Assembly (NCBI RefSeq): GCF_900090295.1
Contig: NZ_LT607753.1
Span: forward strand, 248,001 to 312,000
Direction: 5' to 3'
From: Micromonospora coxensis
GTDB taxonomy: Bacteria > Actinomycetota > Actinomycetes > Mycobacteriales > Micromonosporaceae
Length of the DNA: 64,000 bases
In this document: one piece after another, positions 34,171 through 43,441 of the stretch
How the letters are laid out: each line of letters opens with the position of its first letter
Numbering within the stretch: position 1 is the first letter of the stretch
Translations under genes and position numbers: made by a program
The notes under the pieces: generated by a model
Databases searched by the model: none
What the model was told of the DNA's origin: nothing
Seen by the model: only the letters and a program-made list of their open reading frames with translations

Positions 34171-34407
34171 ATGCAGCAGGTACGTCTGTCGGAGGCCGAG
34201 GAACGGGTGTACGACGCCGTCGCGGCGCTGGAGTCGCGCGGGCAGGTGCCGTACCCGGACCTGATCGCCCAGGAGGCGGGCATGGCGGTGGAGGACGTGC
34301 ACCAGCCGCTGCACCTGCTCACCGAGAAGGACCTGCTGCACCGGGAGGACTCGCCGATGGCCGGGCTGGACTTCGGCCCCCGGTGGTGCGCCCGCCAGAT
34401 GGCGTGA
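34171..34407 (+). CDS. Small winged-helix-like protein
   Basis: The 78-residue protein (VRLSEAEERVYDAVAALESR, then DLIAQEAGMAVEDVHQPLHL and LTEKDLLHRE) has the helix-turn-helix-wing layout of a minimal MarR-like DNA-binding fold. GGAGG lies seven bases before the ATG. No named family recalled. It may regulate the exporter gene 28 bp downstream, an inference from position. Confidence 0.72.
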   Translation: MQQVRLSEAEERVYDAVAALESRGQVPYPDLIAQEAGMAVEDVHQPLHLLTEKDLLHREDSPMAGLDFGPRWCARQMA

Positions 34408-34435
34408 CCCGTCCGGGCCCCGGCGGCACGCGACC

Positions 34436-35944
34436 GTGCGTGCCCGGCCGGTGAGTGCCACCGGCGACGACCGGCGCCGGTGGCACGCTCTCGGGGTCGG
34501 TCTCGTCGCGGCGTTCATGACCCTGCTGGACGTCAGCATCGTCAACGTCGCCGTGCCGTCGATGCAGCGGTCCCTGGGGGCCGGCCCCAGCGACGTGCAG
34601 TGGGTGCTCTCCGGGTACGCGCTGACGTTCGGGCTGGTCCTGGTGCCCGCCGGCCGGTTCGGCGACGCCCACGGGCGACGCGCCGCCTTCGTGGTGGGCG
34701 TCGCCCTGTTCACCCTGACCAGCGCCGCCGCCGGCCTGGCCACCTCCCCCGGCTGGCTGGTCGCCGCGAGGCTGCTGCAGGGCGCCGCCGCCGGGGTGGT
34801 CAACCCGCAGGTGACCGGCCTGATCCAGCAGCTGTTCCAGGGCTCCGAGCGGGGCCGCGCGTTCGGTCTGCTCGGTGCGACCATCGGCGTCTCCACCGCG
34901 ATCGGCCCGCTCCTCGGCGGCCTGCTCATCCAGCTCGGCGGCGCCGACCACGGCTGGCGCTGGGTGTTCTTCGTCAACGTGCCGGTGGGTGTCGTCGCGG
35001 TGCTGCTCGGCTGGCGGCTGCTGCCGGCCCGGCCGACGGGGCAGCCCGACCGGCACCGACTGGATCCGCTCGGTGTGCTGCTGCTCGGCGTCGGGGTGCT
35101 GCTCCTGCTCCTGCCGCTGGTGCAACGCGAGCAGTGGCAGAGCCCGTGGAAGTGGGCGCTGATCCCGGTCGGCGTCGCGGTGCTGCTCGGCTTCGCCCTG
35201 TGGGAGCGCCGGTACGCCCGCCACGCCACGCCCCTGTTCGACCTGCGGCTGTTCGGGCTGCGCTCGTACAGCCTGGGCACCCTGATCGCGCTGGTCTACT
35301 TCGGCGGCTTCACCGCGATCTTCTTCATCTTCACCCTCTACCTGCAGAGCGGCCTCGGCTACAGCGCGCTGGTGGCCGGTCTGGCGATCACGCCGTTCGC
35401 CCTCGGCTCCGCGCTGGCGTCCGCCCTCGGCGGCCGGATCGTCGACCGGCTCGGCCGGCCACTGGTCGGCATCGGACTCGTCGTCGTGGTGGCCGGGCTC
35501 GGCGCGGTGGTGGTCGTCCTGCGCGGCGCCCCGACCGTCCCGGTCCCGCTGCTCACCGCCGTACCGTTGCTGCTCGCCGGGCTGGGCAGCGGCCTGGTCA
35601 TCACGCCCAACCAGACGCTCACCCTGTCGCAGGTGCCGGTGCCGCAGGCCGGCAGCGCCGCCGGGATGCTGCAGACCGGCCAGCGGATCGGCTCCGCCGC
35701 CGGCATCGCAGCGGTCGGGGCACTGTTCTTCTCGTCGCTGGCGAACAGTCGCGGGGACTGGTCGACGGCGTTCCGGCACTCGCTGCTGCTGGCGGCGGGG
35801 ATCATCGCGCTGGCGCTGGTCGCCGCACTCGTCGACGTCACCCTGAACCGCCGCCGCACCAACCGCACGGGCCGGGCCGACCGTACGGGGCGGGCCGACC
35901 GTACGGGCCGGGCCGACCGTACGGGGCGGGTCGGCCGCTCCTGA
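34436..35944 (+). CDS. MFS multidrug exporter, DHA2 (14-TM) family
   Basis: The 502-residue protein has about 14 transmembrane helices and the DHA2 motifs: LDVSIVNVAVPSMQRSL (helix 1), GRFGDAHGRR (loop 2-3), and RLLQGAAAGVVNPQ (helix 4). It probably expels hydrophobic drugs with proton antiport. The C-terminus is an unusual basic tail of four RTGRAD-like units encoded by 18-bp tandem repeats. The start could be GTG 34436 or GTG 34451; no clear ribosome site. Confidence 0.92.
   Translation: MRARPVSATGDDRRRWHALGVGLVAAFMTLLDVSIVNVAVPSMQRSLGAGPSDVQWVLSGYALTFGLVLVPAGRFGDAHGRRAAFVVGVALFTLTSAAAGLATSPGWLVAARLLQGAAAGVVNPQVTGLIQQLFQGSERGRAFGLLGATIGVSTAIGPLLGGLLIQLGGADHGWRWVFFVNVPVGVVAVLLGWRLLPARPTGQPDRHRLDPLGVLLLGVGVLLLLLPLVQREQWQSPWKWALIPVGVAVLLGFALWERRYARHATPLFDLRLFGLRSYSLGTLIALVYFGGFTAIFFIFTLYLQSGLGYSALVAGLAITPFALGSALASALGGRIVDRLGRPLVGIGLVVVVAGLGAVVVVLRGAPTVPVPLLTAVPLLLAGLGSGLVITPNQTLTLSQVPVPQAGSAAGMLQTGQRIGSAAGIAAVGALFFSSLANSRGDWSTAFRHSLLLAAGIIALALVAALVDVTLNRRRTNRTGRADRTGRADRTGRADRTGRVGRS
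35864..35935 (+). repeat. 18-bp tandem repeat inside exporter C-terminus
   Basis: Four units (35864, 35882, 35900, 35918) of CGTACGGGCCGGGCCGAC type, differing at few positions. They encode R-T-G-R-A-D repeats, the last degenerate. Copy number could change by slippage without a frameshift because the unit is 6 codons. Confidence 0.9.
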
Positions 35945-36095
35945 ACGCGCCGGCAGTGCTCTCGCCCTTCCACTCTCCCGTCACCGCAGGATCGGGGTGG
36001 TGGTGACGTTGGCGGAGTGGCGGAGAGGCGCACCGCCGCCAGGCTCATGATCAACCCTCGGGAAGATCGGCCTGGGCGGCGGGTGCGCAGACGCC

Positions 36096-36131
36096 GCTGG
36101 CCGGCACCCCGTGTTCGGGGTGCCGGCCAGC
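36096..36131 (-). terminator. Hairpin terminator of lysozyme-like gene B
   Basis: The perfect 16-bp stem is identical to that of copy A and starts 15 bp beyond the stop at 36146. Confidence 0.7.
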
Positions 36132-36145
36132 GTTGCGTGGGTGGG

Positions 36146-36742
36146 TCAGCTGTTCCAGTGCTCGGCGACGAGGTCGGCGGCCTGCTGCTCCCACTGGGCG
36201 TAGTGGTCGGGGTAGGCCGAGACCTGCACGGTCTGGGCGGCCTTGGTCAGCGGCATGTCCTGCCAGCCGTCGACCTGCTTCAGACCCTTCAGGAAGGCGA
36301 GGGTGGAGTACTCGGGGTCGGTGATCTGCTCGACCGTGCCCCAACCGCTGGAGGGGCGCTGCTGGAACAGGCCCTGCGAGTCGTGGTCGTTACGCTCACC
36401 CAGGTGGCCGAGGTTCTCCAGCTTCGACTCCTGCAGCGCCGTGGCGATCGACACCACCGCAGCCCGCTCGTCCATACCGGCCTTCTTGGTGGCGGCGATG
36501 ATCGCCTTGACGTTGCCGACCTGCTCGTCCGACAGGTCGATACGCGACTGCTCACCCTGCACACCGTGCGGAATCAGCTTGCCCTTGTCCACGGCCGGCT
36601 TGTCAGCGGCCATGACAGCGACGGTCTTCACATCGGCAGCCGGGGCGGCGTGCGCCTCGGTCACCGGACCGGCGAACACACCACCGGCGAAAGCCAGACC
36701 AGCAATACCCAGAACGCTCTTACGCAGCATCGTGGTGTTCAT
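36146..36742 (-). CDS. Secreted lysozyme-like (transglycosylase-fold) protein, copy B
   Basis: The 198-residue protein differs from copy A at residues 4-6, 64 and 167 only. It has the same signal peptide (cleavage after AHA, 32), candidate catalytic Glu 105 and QGLFQQRP signature. The near-identity in an otherwise diverged leader suggests recent duplication or gene conversion. Its upstream region faces the phoD gene on the other strand. Confidence 0.82.
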   Translation of the reverse strand: MNTTMLRKSVLGIAGLAFAGGVFAGPVTEAHAAPAADVKTVAVMAADKPAVDKGKLIPHGVQGEQSRIDLSDEQVGNVKAIIAATKKAGMDERAAVVSIATALQESKLENLGHLGERNDHDSQGLFQQRPSSGWGTVEQITDPEYSTLAFLKGLKQVDGWQDMPLTKAAQTVQVSAYPDHYAQWEQQAADLVAEHWNS

Positions 36743-37599
36743 AGCAAAGCTCCATTCGGGGGTCGACACACACGCTCGATGAGGGGTCGAGCACATGCGG
36801 GCACCTCGACAGGCGCTCACACAACAGGGGGAAAGTCGATGTCCGGCTCCTCGCGAACCTGAGGGGTTCGCGGTCACGCCAAGCCCGGGGGCTTGCGGCG
36901 CCGGGACCATGTGTAACGACCGGCGGGCCACCAACATTCCGGGCCCCACACTCCCGGGTCAGGCCCGAATACCAGGGCCGGTGCAGCCGGGTGTGCTGCT
37001 GCGATCGTCCAGAGAATGTAACGACCCCGCCCCCGCCACCATTCCGCCACCCGAGTGCCCCCGACCACAGGACCCCGCACACCAACCAGACACCAACCAG
37101 ACACGCGGGCCACCACAACAGCCACCCGAACCGGACACCCACCCCAGACTGACCGACCCGCACACCACCCTCAGGTGCAGTCGATGGCGCCAGGACAGCA
37201 ACAACCACACCCGAAACCGGCCAACCAACCCCGTGACCCGAAGCGAACAGCCCGGCCCGCGTACCCGAAACGGACACCACGGACCTCGCACGCACGGACG
37301 GCGACCGACCACCGACGCGCGGCAGAGGGCCGGCCGCCTGGAGACGGGGCGAGAACCCCCAGGCCCGGACGGCCGCCGCACGCCTGCACGGCGGCCGACC
37401 ACGACGGCGGGGTGGCCCGACCGCGACCGGCGCAGCGATCAAGCCCCAACGCTAGGAGCCGGGCACGGTCGGGCCACCCCGCCCCCACGACGCAGCCGGC
37501 ACAAGGACACGGCCCAGACGGAACCACAGTAGAAGGACAGGCGAACACTCGCCGCACGGGGCAGCGCGCACACCCCTCGCCCCGGTAGACACATAGACC
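36743..37599 (-). promoter_or_regulatory. Conserved upstream region of lysozyme-like gene B
   Basis: 857 bp lie between the divergent lysozyme gene and phoD; the part to 37502 matches copy A. It keeps the two GGTCGTTACA motifs (about 36926-36916 and 37025-37015) and the hairpin with arms CGCGAACC and GGTTCGCG (around 36853-36873, minus strand), one base pair shorter than in copy A. The last 97 bp before phoD are unique. No gene is supported here. Confidence 0.5.
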
Positions 37600-39228
37600 A
37601 TGACGAACACCCTCGACCGTCGTACCCTCCTGCGCCTGGCCGGCGCATCCGCCGGCACCGCGGTGCTCGCCGGCGCCACCCTCGCCGGCACCGCTCCCGC
37701 CCACGCCGACAGCGCGGCCTTCCTGCACGGTGTCGCCTCGGGCGATCCGCTGCCGGACGGGGTGCTGCTGTGGACCCGGCTCACCCCCACCCCCGACGCG
37801 ACACCCGGCTCCGGCGTCGGGCCGGACGTCCAGGTGAGCTGGCAGGTCGCCACCGACCCGGACTTCGCCACGGTCGTCGCGCAGGGCAGCGTGCCGACCG
37901 GCGCGGCGCGCGACCACACGGTGAAGGTCGCGGTGAGCGGGCTGGCGCCGGCGACCACGTACTGGTACCGGTTCGGCCACGGCGACGGCTGGTCACCGAC
38001 CGGTCGGACGATGACCGCCCCGCCGGTCGACGCGCCGGTCGACCGGCTGCGGATGGGGGTGGTGTCCTGCGCCAACTGGGAGGCCGGCTACTTCTCGGCG
38101 TACCGGCGGCTGGCCGACCGGGGGGACCTGAACCTGGTCGTGCACCTCGGCGACTACCTGTACGAGTACGGCACCGGCGAGTTCGACGCGGGCGGTACGG
38201 TGGTACGCCCGGTGCAGCCGGCCCACGAGACGCTCACCCTGGCCGACTACCGGGTGCGGCACGGGCTCTACAAGTCCGACCCGGACCTGCGGGCGCTGCA
38301 CGCGGCGCTGCCCTGGGTGATCACCTGGGACGACCACGAGACCGCCAACGACGCCTGGTCCGGTGGCGCGGAGAACCACACTCCGGCCACGGAGGGCGCC
38401 TGGGCCGACCGGGTGGCCGCGGCGCGGCAGGCGTACCAGGAGTGGATGCCGGTGCGCGTCGGCGAGGACGGCGCGATCTACCGGCGGTTCCGGTTCGGGC
38501 AGCTCGCCGAGCTGTCCATGCTGGACCTGCGGTCGTACCGGTCGCAGCAGGCGTCGGGGACGGCGGTGGACGACCCGCGGCGCACCATCACCGGCGACGC
38601 GCAGATGGCCTGGCTCAAGCAGGGGCTGGCGTCGTCGACGGCGCGCTGGAAGCTGGTGGGCAACCCGGTGATGATGGCCCGGGTGGACGTCGGGGCGCTG
38701 CCGGCGTGGCTGCTCGGCCCGCTGGGCACGCTGCTGGGGGTGCCGCAGAACGGCGCGGTGCTCAACGCCGACCAGTGGGACGGCTACAACGCCGACCGCA
38801 ACGAGCTGGTCGACCACCTGCGGGCCACCGGCACCCGCGACGTCGTCTTCCTCACCGGTGACATCCACACCTCCTGGGCCAACGAGGTGACGACGAAGTC
38901 GACCGGTCTGTTCGCCCCGGCGGCGGCGGAGTTCGTGGTGCCGTCGGTGACCAGCGACAACGTCAACGACTTCCTGAAGCTGCCGGCCGGCAACGGGCTC
39001 AGCGTGCTGGGCGCCTCGCTGATCCGGTCGACCAACCCGCACGTGAAGTGGACGGAGCTGGACGGGCACGGGTACGGGGTACTGGAGGTGACCCCGCAGC
39101 GCTGCCGGATGGACTGGTACCACCTCGCCGACCGGACCCGCCGTGACAGCGCCAGCCGCTGGGTGTCGGGCTTCTCGGTGGGCGCGGGCTCGGCGAAACT
39201 GCGGCGGGAGAGCGCGCCGTCGGTGTGA
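37600..39228 (+). CDS. phoD: Tat-exported alkaline phosphatase PhoD
   Basis: The 542-residue protein starts with a twin-arginine signal ([20 protein letters not shown], cleavage near AHA-DS). An N-terminal beta-sandwich domain ([17 protein letters not shown]) precedes the metallophosphatase domain with [37 protein letters not shown] and [10 protein letters not shown], the metal-binding residues of PhoD. Ca/Fe-dependent phosphodiesterase and monoesterase activity outside the cell is expected. Phosphate control is likely in this family, but I cannot identify a PHO box. The ATG is 857 bp from the divergent lysozyme gene. Confidence 0.95.
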   Translation: MTNTLDRRTLLRLAGASAGTAVLAGATLAGTAPAHADSAAFLHGVASGDPLPDGVLLWTRLTPTPDATPGSGVGPDVQVSWQVATDPDFATVVAQGSVPTGAARDHTVKVAVSGLAPATTYWYRFGHGDGWSPTGRTMTAPPVDAPVDRLRMGVVSCANWEAGYFSAYRRLADRGDLNLVVHLGDYLYEYGTGEFDAGGTVVRPVQPAHETLTLADYRVRHGLYKSDPDLRALHAALPWVITWDDHETANDAWSGGAENHTPATEGAWADRVAAARQAYQEWMPVRVGEDGAIYRRFRFGQLAELSMLDLRSYRSQQASGTAVDDPRRTITGDAQMAWLKQGLASSTARWKLVGNPVMMARVDVGALPAWLLGPLGTLLGVPQNGAVLNADQWDGYNADRNELVDHLRATGTRDVVFLTGDIHTSWANEVTTKSTGLFAPAAAEFVVPSVTSDNVNDFLKLPAGNGLSVLGASLIRSTNPHVKWTELDGHGYGVLEVTPQRCRMDWYHLADRTRRDSASRWVSGFSVGAGSAKLRRESAPSV

Positions 39229-39276
39229 GGGGCCGCCGGGCGGGCGCGACCTGCCCCGCCCGGCGGTGAGACGCCA

Positions 39277-39311
39277 ACCGGCCGGCCCCCGTGGTGCGGG
39301 GACCGGCCGGT
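39277..39311. terminator. Bidirectional hairpin between phoD and third lysozyme paralogue
   Basis: Arms 39277-39291 and 39297-39311 pair over 15 bp with one mismatch, with a 5-base loop. It serves both convergent genes. Confidence 0.68.
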
Positions 39312-39317
39312 GGTGGG

Positions 39318-40010
39318 TCACCAGTGCTGCTGGACGATGTCCGCGGCCTGCTCCTCCCACTGCGCGTACGCGAAGGGGAAGGCCGAGACCTGGACGGTCT
39401 GGGCGGCCGTGGTCAGCGGCAGCTCCTGCCAGCCGTGCACGTTCTTCAACGCCTCGAAGAACGCCCGGGAGGCGTACTCGGGGTCGGTGATCTGGTCGGG
39501 GGTGCCCCAGCCCGACGACGGGCGCTGCTGGAACAGGCCCTGCGAGTCGTGGTCGTTGTACGCGCCCAGGTGGCCCAGGTTGTACAGCTTGGACTCCTGC
39601 AGCGAGGTGGCGATGCCGATCACCGCGCCACGCTCCCCCACACCGGTCTCCTTGGCCTCGGCGATGATGGCCTTGGCGTTGGCGAGCTGGGCGTCGTCCA
39701 GCGGGATGCGGGACTGCGCGCCCTCGACGCCGTGCGGGATGAGCTCGTCCCGGGTCGGCTTGCCGGCCGGCACCTCGGTGGTCCGGCTGCCGGTGGTCAG
39801 TGCCGACTCGACGGTGGCGCCCTGGCGGCTCTTGCCGGTGGCCAGGTCGATGGCGGCGACGGCGCCCGCGTGCGGGGCGCTGGTGACGGGGGCGGCCACG
39901 GCGGCGGGGCCGAGCGCCAGTCCGCCCAGGGCGGCGACGCCCGCGATGCTCAGTACGGTCCGGCGGTTCTTCGCGATGGCCGGGAGCCATCGAGTGAAGT
40001 CCTGCTTCAC
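39318..40010 (-). CDS. Secreted lysozyme-like protein, diverged paralogue C
   Basis: The 230-residue protein is related to copies A and B, with the same C-terminal pattern (IATSLQESKLYNLGHLGAYN, SQGLFQQRPSSGWGT, AFPFAYAQWEEQAADIVQQH). It has a longer N-terminus: a basic start (KNRRTVLSIAGVAALGGLAL) gives a signal peptide ending near AVA-AP. The GTG at 40010 with AAAGGG upstream is preferred over starts as far as 40202. Expected role in peptidoglycan remodelling as for A and B. Its leader is not part of the 1.4-kb repeat. Confidence 0.82.
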   Translation of the reverse strand: MKQDFTRWLPAIAKNRRTVLSIAGVAALGGLALGPAAVAAPVTSAPHAGAVAAIDLATGKSRQGATVESALTTGSRTTEVPAGKPTRDELIPHGVEGAQSRIPLDDAQLANAKAIIAEAKETGVGERGAVIGIATSLQESKLYNLGHLGAYNDHDSQGLFQQRPSSGWGTPDQITDPEYASRAFFEALKNVHGWQELPLTTAAQTVQVSAFPFAYAQWEEQAADIVQQHW

Positions 40011-40304
40011 GATGGTTGCCCTTTCGATCGTGTCGACGCGCTCCGGGGTGAGCGCCCTGCGGGGGTGCTGCCTCGCCGACCGGGGTTTGCCGGCCGGTGC
40101 TACGGGGGACACAACCAGCTCGGCACTGTCCGTCATTCCGGCAATGCCGCCTGCGCCGTCGGGTGCGGCACGGGTCACCCCGCGATCCGGACGGTCGGGC
40201 ACGAGCCACCCGGCGCGGAACCGGGCGATACCGGACGACGGGCCCCCGCCGCGACGCCTACCGGCAGGTGGTGCCGAACCGGACGGGCGGGCCCGCCGGT
40301 GACG

Positions 40305-41408
40305 TCAGGGGCGGGCGGCGCCGAACCGGACGAGGACGTGCCAGAGCATCTTGAGGTGCTGCACAGTGTCCGCGGTCGGTCCCCGGTCGACCCAGCGTTC
40401 GGGCTCGCGGACCACCGAGGCGGCGGCGCGGCCGATCACGGCGGCGTCGATCAGCTCCCCGGGGCGGGCGAACTCGGCGTGCACCCGGGCGGCGAGGGGC
40501 GGGACGTCCGGGCCCCGGAACTGCGGGTCGACGGCCTGCACCGGCAGGGCGAACCCGGTGTGGAAGAGCAGCGCGACGCCGTACCGGTCCGCGATGCCGG
40601 CCAGCACCGCGCCGGTGTCGGTGTCCCGGAACGACGGGTCGACGACCAGGGCCTCCACGTCCCGGGCCAGCTCGATGCCGCCGTGGATCTGCGCCTCGAC
40701 GTAGTCGTCCAGCGCCCGGCCGGCGGCGCCCGGCCGCCACGCCTGCTGCTCCCGCCGGGCGAGCAGGGTGGCCGCCAGCCGGCCGGTGTCCATCCCGGCG
40801 ACGCCGAGGCTGATCCCCGTCCCGGCGGTCGCCTCCAGCAGGGCGGCCAGGATCGGCTCGCACACGTCGACGGTGCCCAGGTGTTTCGGGCCGAGGTGGC
40901 TGTCGCCGAAGCAGAACGTGCTGCGGGCCAGCACCTCCGGGCGTAGCCGCAGGTGGCAGGAGCCGAACCGGGGGCAGGCGCCGTCGGGGTGGTCGAGCAG
41001 GTTCAACCCGCCGTACGTGGGCCGCTCCCGCGCGCGTACGCCCGGCCGCTGGTACGCCCCGCCGAACAGCCGCTCCTCCCACCGGTCCCGATCCCCACCC
41101 GGGTACGCGGTCAGCCCGCCGTTGGAGATGCCGGTGACGAACTGGCTGCGGTAGACCCCCTCGTCGGCCAACGCCTCGGCCACGGTGCGACCGTCGGCGA
41201 GCAGCCGGTCCGGGTGGAAGTTGACGGTCAACCGCCCGTACCCGGTGACCGCCGCGACGAGTTCCTCGGGCCGGTGGTCGGCACCGGATCCGGCCAGTCG
41301 GCGGGCGATGGCCGCCAGTGCCACCGGACGGTCCCGCAGGGCGGTCTCCCGCACGTGACGCAACGCGGCGGACTGCGCCGGGGTCAGGGCGACGGGGCGG
41401 GTCGACAT
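40305..41408 (-). CDS. DUF3626-like protein
   Basis: The 367-residue protein includes the segments LTVNFHPDRLLADGRTVAEA, YRSQFVTGISNGGLTAYPGG, GGLNLLDHPDGACPRFGSCH and RSTFCFGDSHLGP. I remember these as typical of DUF3626, a family of unknown function. The mix of conserved His, Arg, Ser and Gly loops suggests an enzyme. No signal peptide. Stands alone on the minus strand, with 295 bp without a gene downstream. Confidence 0.72.
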   Translation of the reverse strand: MSTRPVALTPAQSAALRHVRETALRDRPVALAAIARRLAGSGADHRPEELVAAVTGYGRLTVNFHPDRLLADGRTVAEALADEGVYRSQFVTGISNGGLTAYPGGDRDRWEERLFGGAYQRPGVRARERPTYGGLNLLDHPDGACPRFGSCHLRLRPEVLARSTFCFGDSHLGPKHLGTVDVCEPILAALLEATAGTGISLGVAGMDTGRLAATLLARREQQAWRPGAAGRALDDYVEAQIHGGIELARDVEALVVDPSFRDTDTGAVLAGIADRYGVALLFHTGFALPVQAVDPQFRGPDVPPLAARVHAEFARPGELIDAAVIGRAAASVVREPERWVDRGPTADTVQHLKMLWHVLVRFGAARP

Positions 41409-41612
41409 GATCAGCAGTATCGGCGCCGACCCGGGCGGAGTCGAACGGATTGGGCCGAATCCGGGTGCCGCGGCCGGGGTCGGACCGACCGAGCGGTGCC
41501 GACGCCGTCCATGGTGGCCCGTTCGTCCAGGTCGCGCAGGTCCTGGCCGAGGGTGAGCCGAGGGGGTGGCCCCGACGAGCGGTTACAGTGAGGGCGCGCC
41601 GACCGGAAGGCG

Positions 41613-42482
41613 ATGACGGTGACGACAGCAAGCGCGGTGGCCGACCAGGTCCGCCTCGGTGACCACGTCTGTTGGGTCCACGACGACGAGGGCGATGGTC
41701 TGCGGGCCGCCGGACGGTTCGTCGCCGGCGGGCTCCGGCTCGGCCACAAGGTGCTCTGGTTCACCGACGCCCTGCCACCGTCCGTCGCCCGGGCCCACCT
41801 CGACGGGCAGGGCCCGACCACCGAGGCCGCGCTGGCCTGCGGTCAGCTGCGGATCGTGCCCGCCGCCGAGGCGTACCTGTCCGGCGGACGGTTCGTGCCC
41901 GAGGCGATGCTCGACGCCCTCGCCGCCGAGATCGAGCGGGCCCGGCGGGCCGGTCATCCGGGGCTGCGCGTGGTCGGCGACATGGGGTGGGCGCTGCGCC
42001 ACGGCGCGTCCGTGACGGACCTGTGCCGCTACGAGGCCGAGGCGAACCGGCTCTTCATCGACGGCCACGCCGCCGGCATGTGCCTCTACGACCGCCGCCT
42101 CTACCCCACCGAGTACCTCCGTCCGGCCTCCACCGCGCACCCGGCCACCGTCGCGCCCGGCGCCGGGCACGCGTGGGCGCCGCTGCTGCGTGCGTACCGC
42201 ACCCGGGATCCGCACGGGCTGCGGCTGGTCGGCGAGGTCGACCGGAGCAACCGGGGCGCGTTCGCCGCCATGCTGGACCACGTGACCGGGCGGGGCACCA
42301 ACGAGCGGGCCACCGTGCTGGACGTCTCCGAGTTGAGCTTCGCCGACGTGGGCGCCGCGAGCGCCCTGGTCCGGGCGCGCCGCAACGCGCCCTCGCCCGT
42401 CCGTCTCGTCGGCTGCCAGCCGGCGTTGACCCGCCTGCTCGACCTGGTCGACGCCGCCGGCCCGGCGGAGGGCACGGCATGA
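41613..42482 (+). CDS. MEDS-domain protein with C-terminal STAS domain
   Basis: The 289-residue protein combines an N-terminal MEDS (DcmR-like sensory) domain (about 10-185; DHVCWVHDDEGDGLRAAGRF, with H-x-C) and a C-terminal STAS domain (about 190-285; LRLVGEVDRSNRGAF, VLDVSELSFADVGAASALVR). STAS domains act as anti-sigma-factor antagonists, switched by Ser phosphorylation; Ser in SELSFADVGA is the candidate. Its stop overlaps the next gene, which carries the matching kinase domain, so they probably form a partner-switching pair. Confidence 0.9.
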   Translation: MTVTTASAVADQVRLGDHVCWVHDDEGDGLRAAGRFVAGGLRLGHKVLWFTDALPPSVARAHLDGQGPTTEAALACGQLRIVPAAEAYLSGGRFVPEAMLDALAAEIERARRAGHPGLRVVGDMGWALRHGASVTDLCRYEAEANRLFIDGHAAGMCLYDRRLYPTEYLRPASTAHPATVAPGAGHAWAPLLRAYRTRDPHGLRLVGEVDRSNRGAFAAMLDHVTGRGTNERATVLDVSELSFADVGAASALVRARRNAPSPVRLVGCQPALTRLLDLVDAAGPAEGTA

Positions 42483-43441
42483 CGATCGTCGGCACGACGG
42501 GACCGCGCCCGGGCGGCCTGGTGCACGAGGGACTGTTCTACCGGGACCGGACGGAGCTGCTGGCCGCCACGGTGCCGTTCGTCCGCGACGCGCTGGGCCG
42601 GGACGAGCCGGTGCTGGTGGCCGCGCCGGCCGACCGGCTCGCGCTGATCCGGGCCGCGGTGGGCGCCGACGACGGCCGGGTCCGCTACACCGACATGACC
42701 GAGGCCGGACGCAATCCGGGGCGGATCATCCCGTGGGTGCTGCAGGCGTTCCTCGACCGGCACGCCGACCGCCGGGTCCGCGTCATCGGCGAGCCGGTGT
42801 GGCCGGGGCGCACCGAGGCGGAGCAGCCGGCCTGCGCCCAGCACGAGGCGCTGATCAACTCGGCGTTCGCGGACCGGGACGTGCACATCCTCTGCCCGTA
42901 CGACGCCGCCGGTCTCGCCGCCGGGGTGCTCGCGGACGCCTGCCGCACCCACCCGGTGCTGGTGGACGCCGAGGGACGCCGGCTCAGCCCCGCCTTCGCC
43001 CCGGCGCAGGTGGTGGCCGGCCACAACAAGCCGTTGCCGGTGCCCGACGAGCCGGTGTCCGTGCTGCGGTACGGCCTCGGCTCGCTGCCGGAGGTGCGCC
43101 GGTTCGTCACCGGGCACGCCGTCGACGCCGCGCTGGACCCGGACCGGGTCGCCGACCTGCAGATCGCGGTGACGGAACTGGCCACCAACAGCATCGCGCA
43201 CGCCGGTGGCGGCGGGGTGCTGCAGGTGTGGCGCACCGGTGAACACCTGGTGTGCGAGGTCCAGGACGACGGTTGGCTGGACGATCCGCTGGCCGGGCGG
43301 CTCGCGCCCCGGCACGACGGCATCGGCGGGCGCGGCCTGGTGATCGTGCACGCGCTCTGCGACCTGGTGCTGGTGCACAGCACGGCGGTCGGCACCACGG
43401 TCCGGGTGCACATGCGCCGCGACGGCGGGGCCGGCCGGTGA
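42479..43441 (+). CDS. MEDS-domain protein with anti-sigma-factor-type HATPase
   Basis: The 320-residue protein has an N-terminal MEDS domain (about 12-190; VHEGLFYRDRTELLAATVPF) and a C-terminal GHKL ATPase (about 200-315) with the N box ELATNSIAHAG, G1 VQDDGWLDDP and G2 GGRGLVIVHALCD. This is the kind used by RsbW-like serine kinases. It lacks transmembrane segments. The ATG lies within the 4-bp overlap (ATGA) with the STAS gene, and its stop overlaps the GTG of trmO. Confidence 0.9.
   Translation: MTIVGTTGPRPGGLVHEGLFYRDRTELLAATVPFVRDALGRDEPVLVAAPADRLALIRAAVGADDGRVRYTDMTEAGRNPGRIIPWVLQAFLDRHADRRVRVIGEPVWPGRTEAEQPACAQHEALINSAFADRDVHILCPYDAAGLAAGVLADACRTHPVLVDAEGRRLSPAFAPAQVVAGHNKPLPVPDEPVSVLRYGLGSLPEVRRFVTGHAVDAALDPDRVADLQIAVTELATNSIAHAGGGGVLQVWRTGEHLVCEVQDDGWLDDPLAGRLAPRHDGIGGRGLVIVHALCDLVLVHSTAVGTTVRVHMRRDGGAGR

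Larger units (their letters stand above)
36091..37502. repeat. Direct repeat copy B (1.4 kb)
   Basis: Same orientation and content as 26008-27427: hairpin, lysozyme-like gene, long upstream region. Copy spacing is 10,083 bp between left ends. Small indels distinguish the copies, mainly just upstream of the start codon. Confidence 0.85.

Noticed and set aside
35864..35935. CRISPR-like repeats
   Set aside because: Units are contiguous without spacers and lie inside a coding frame.
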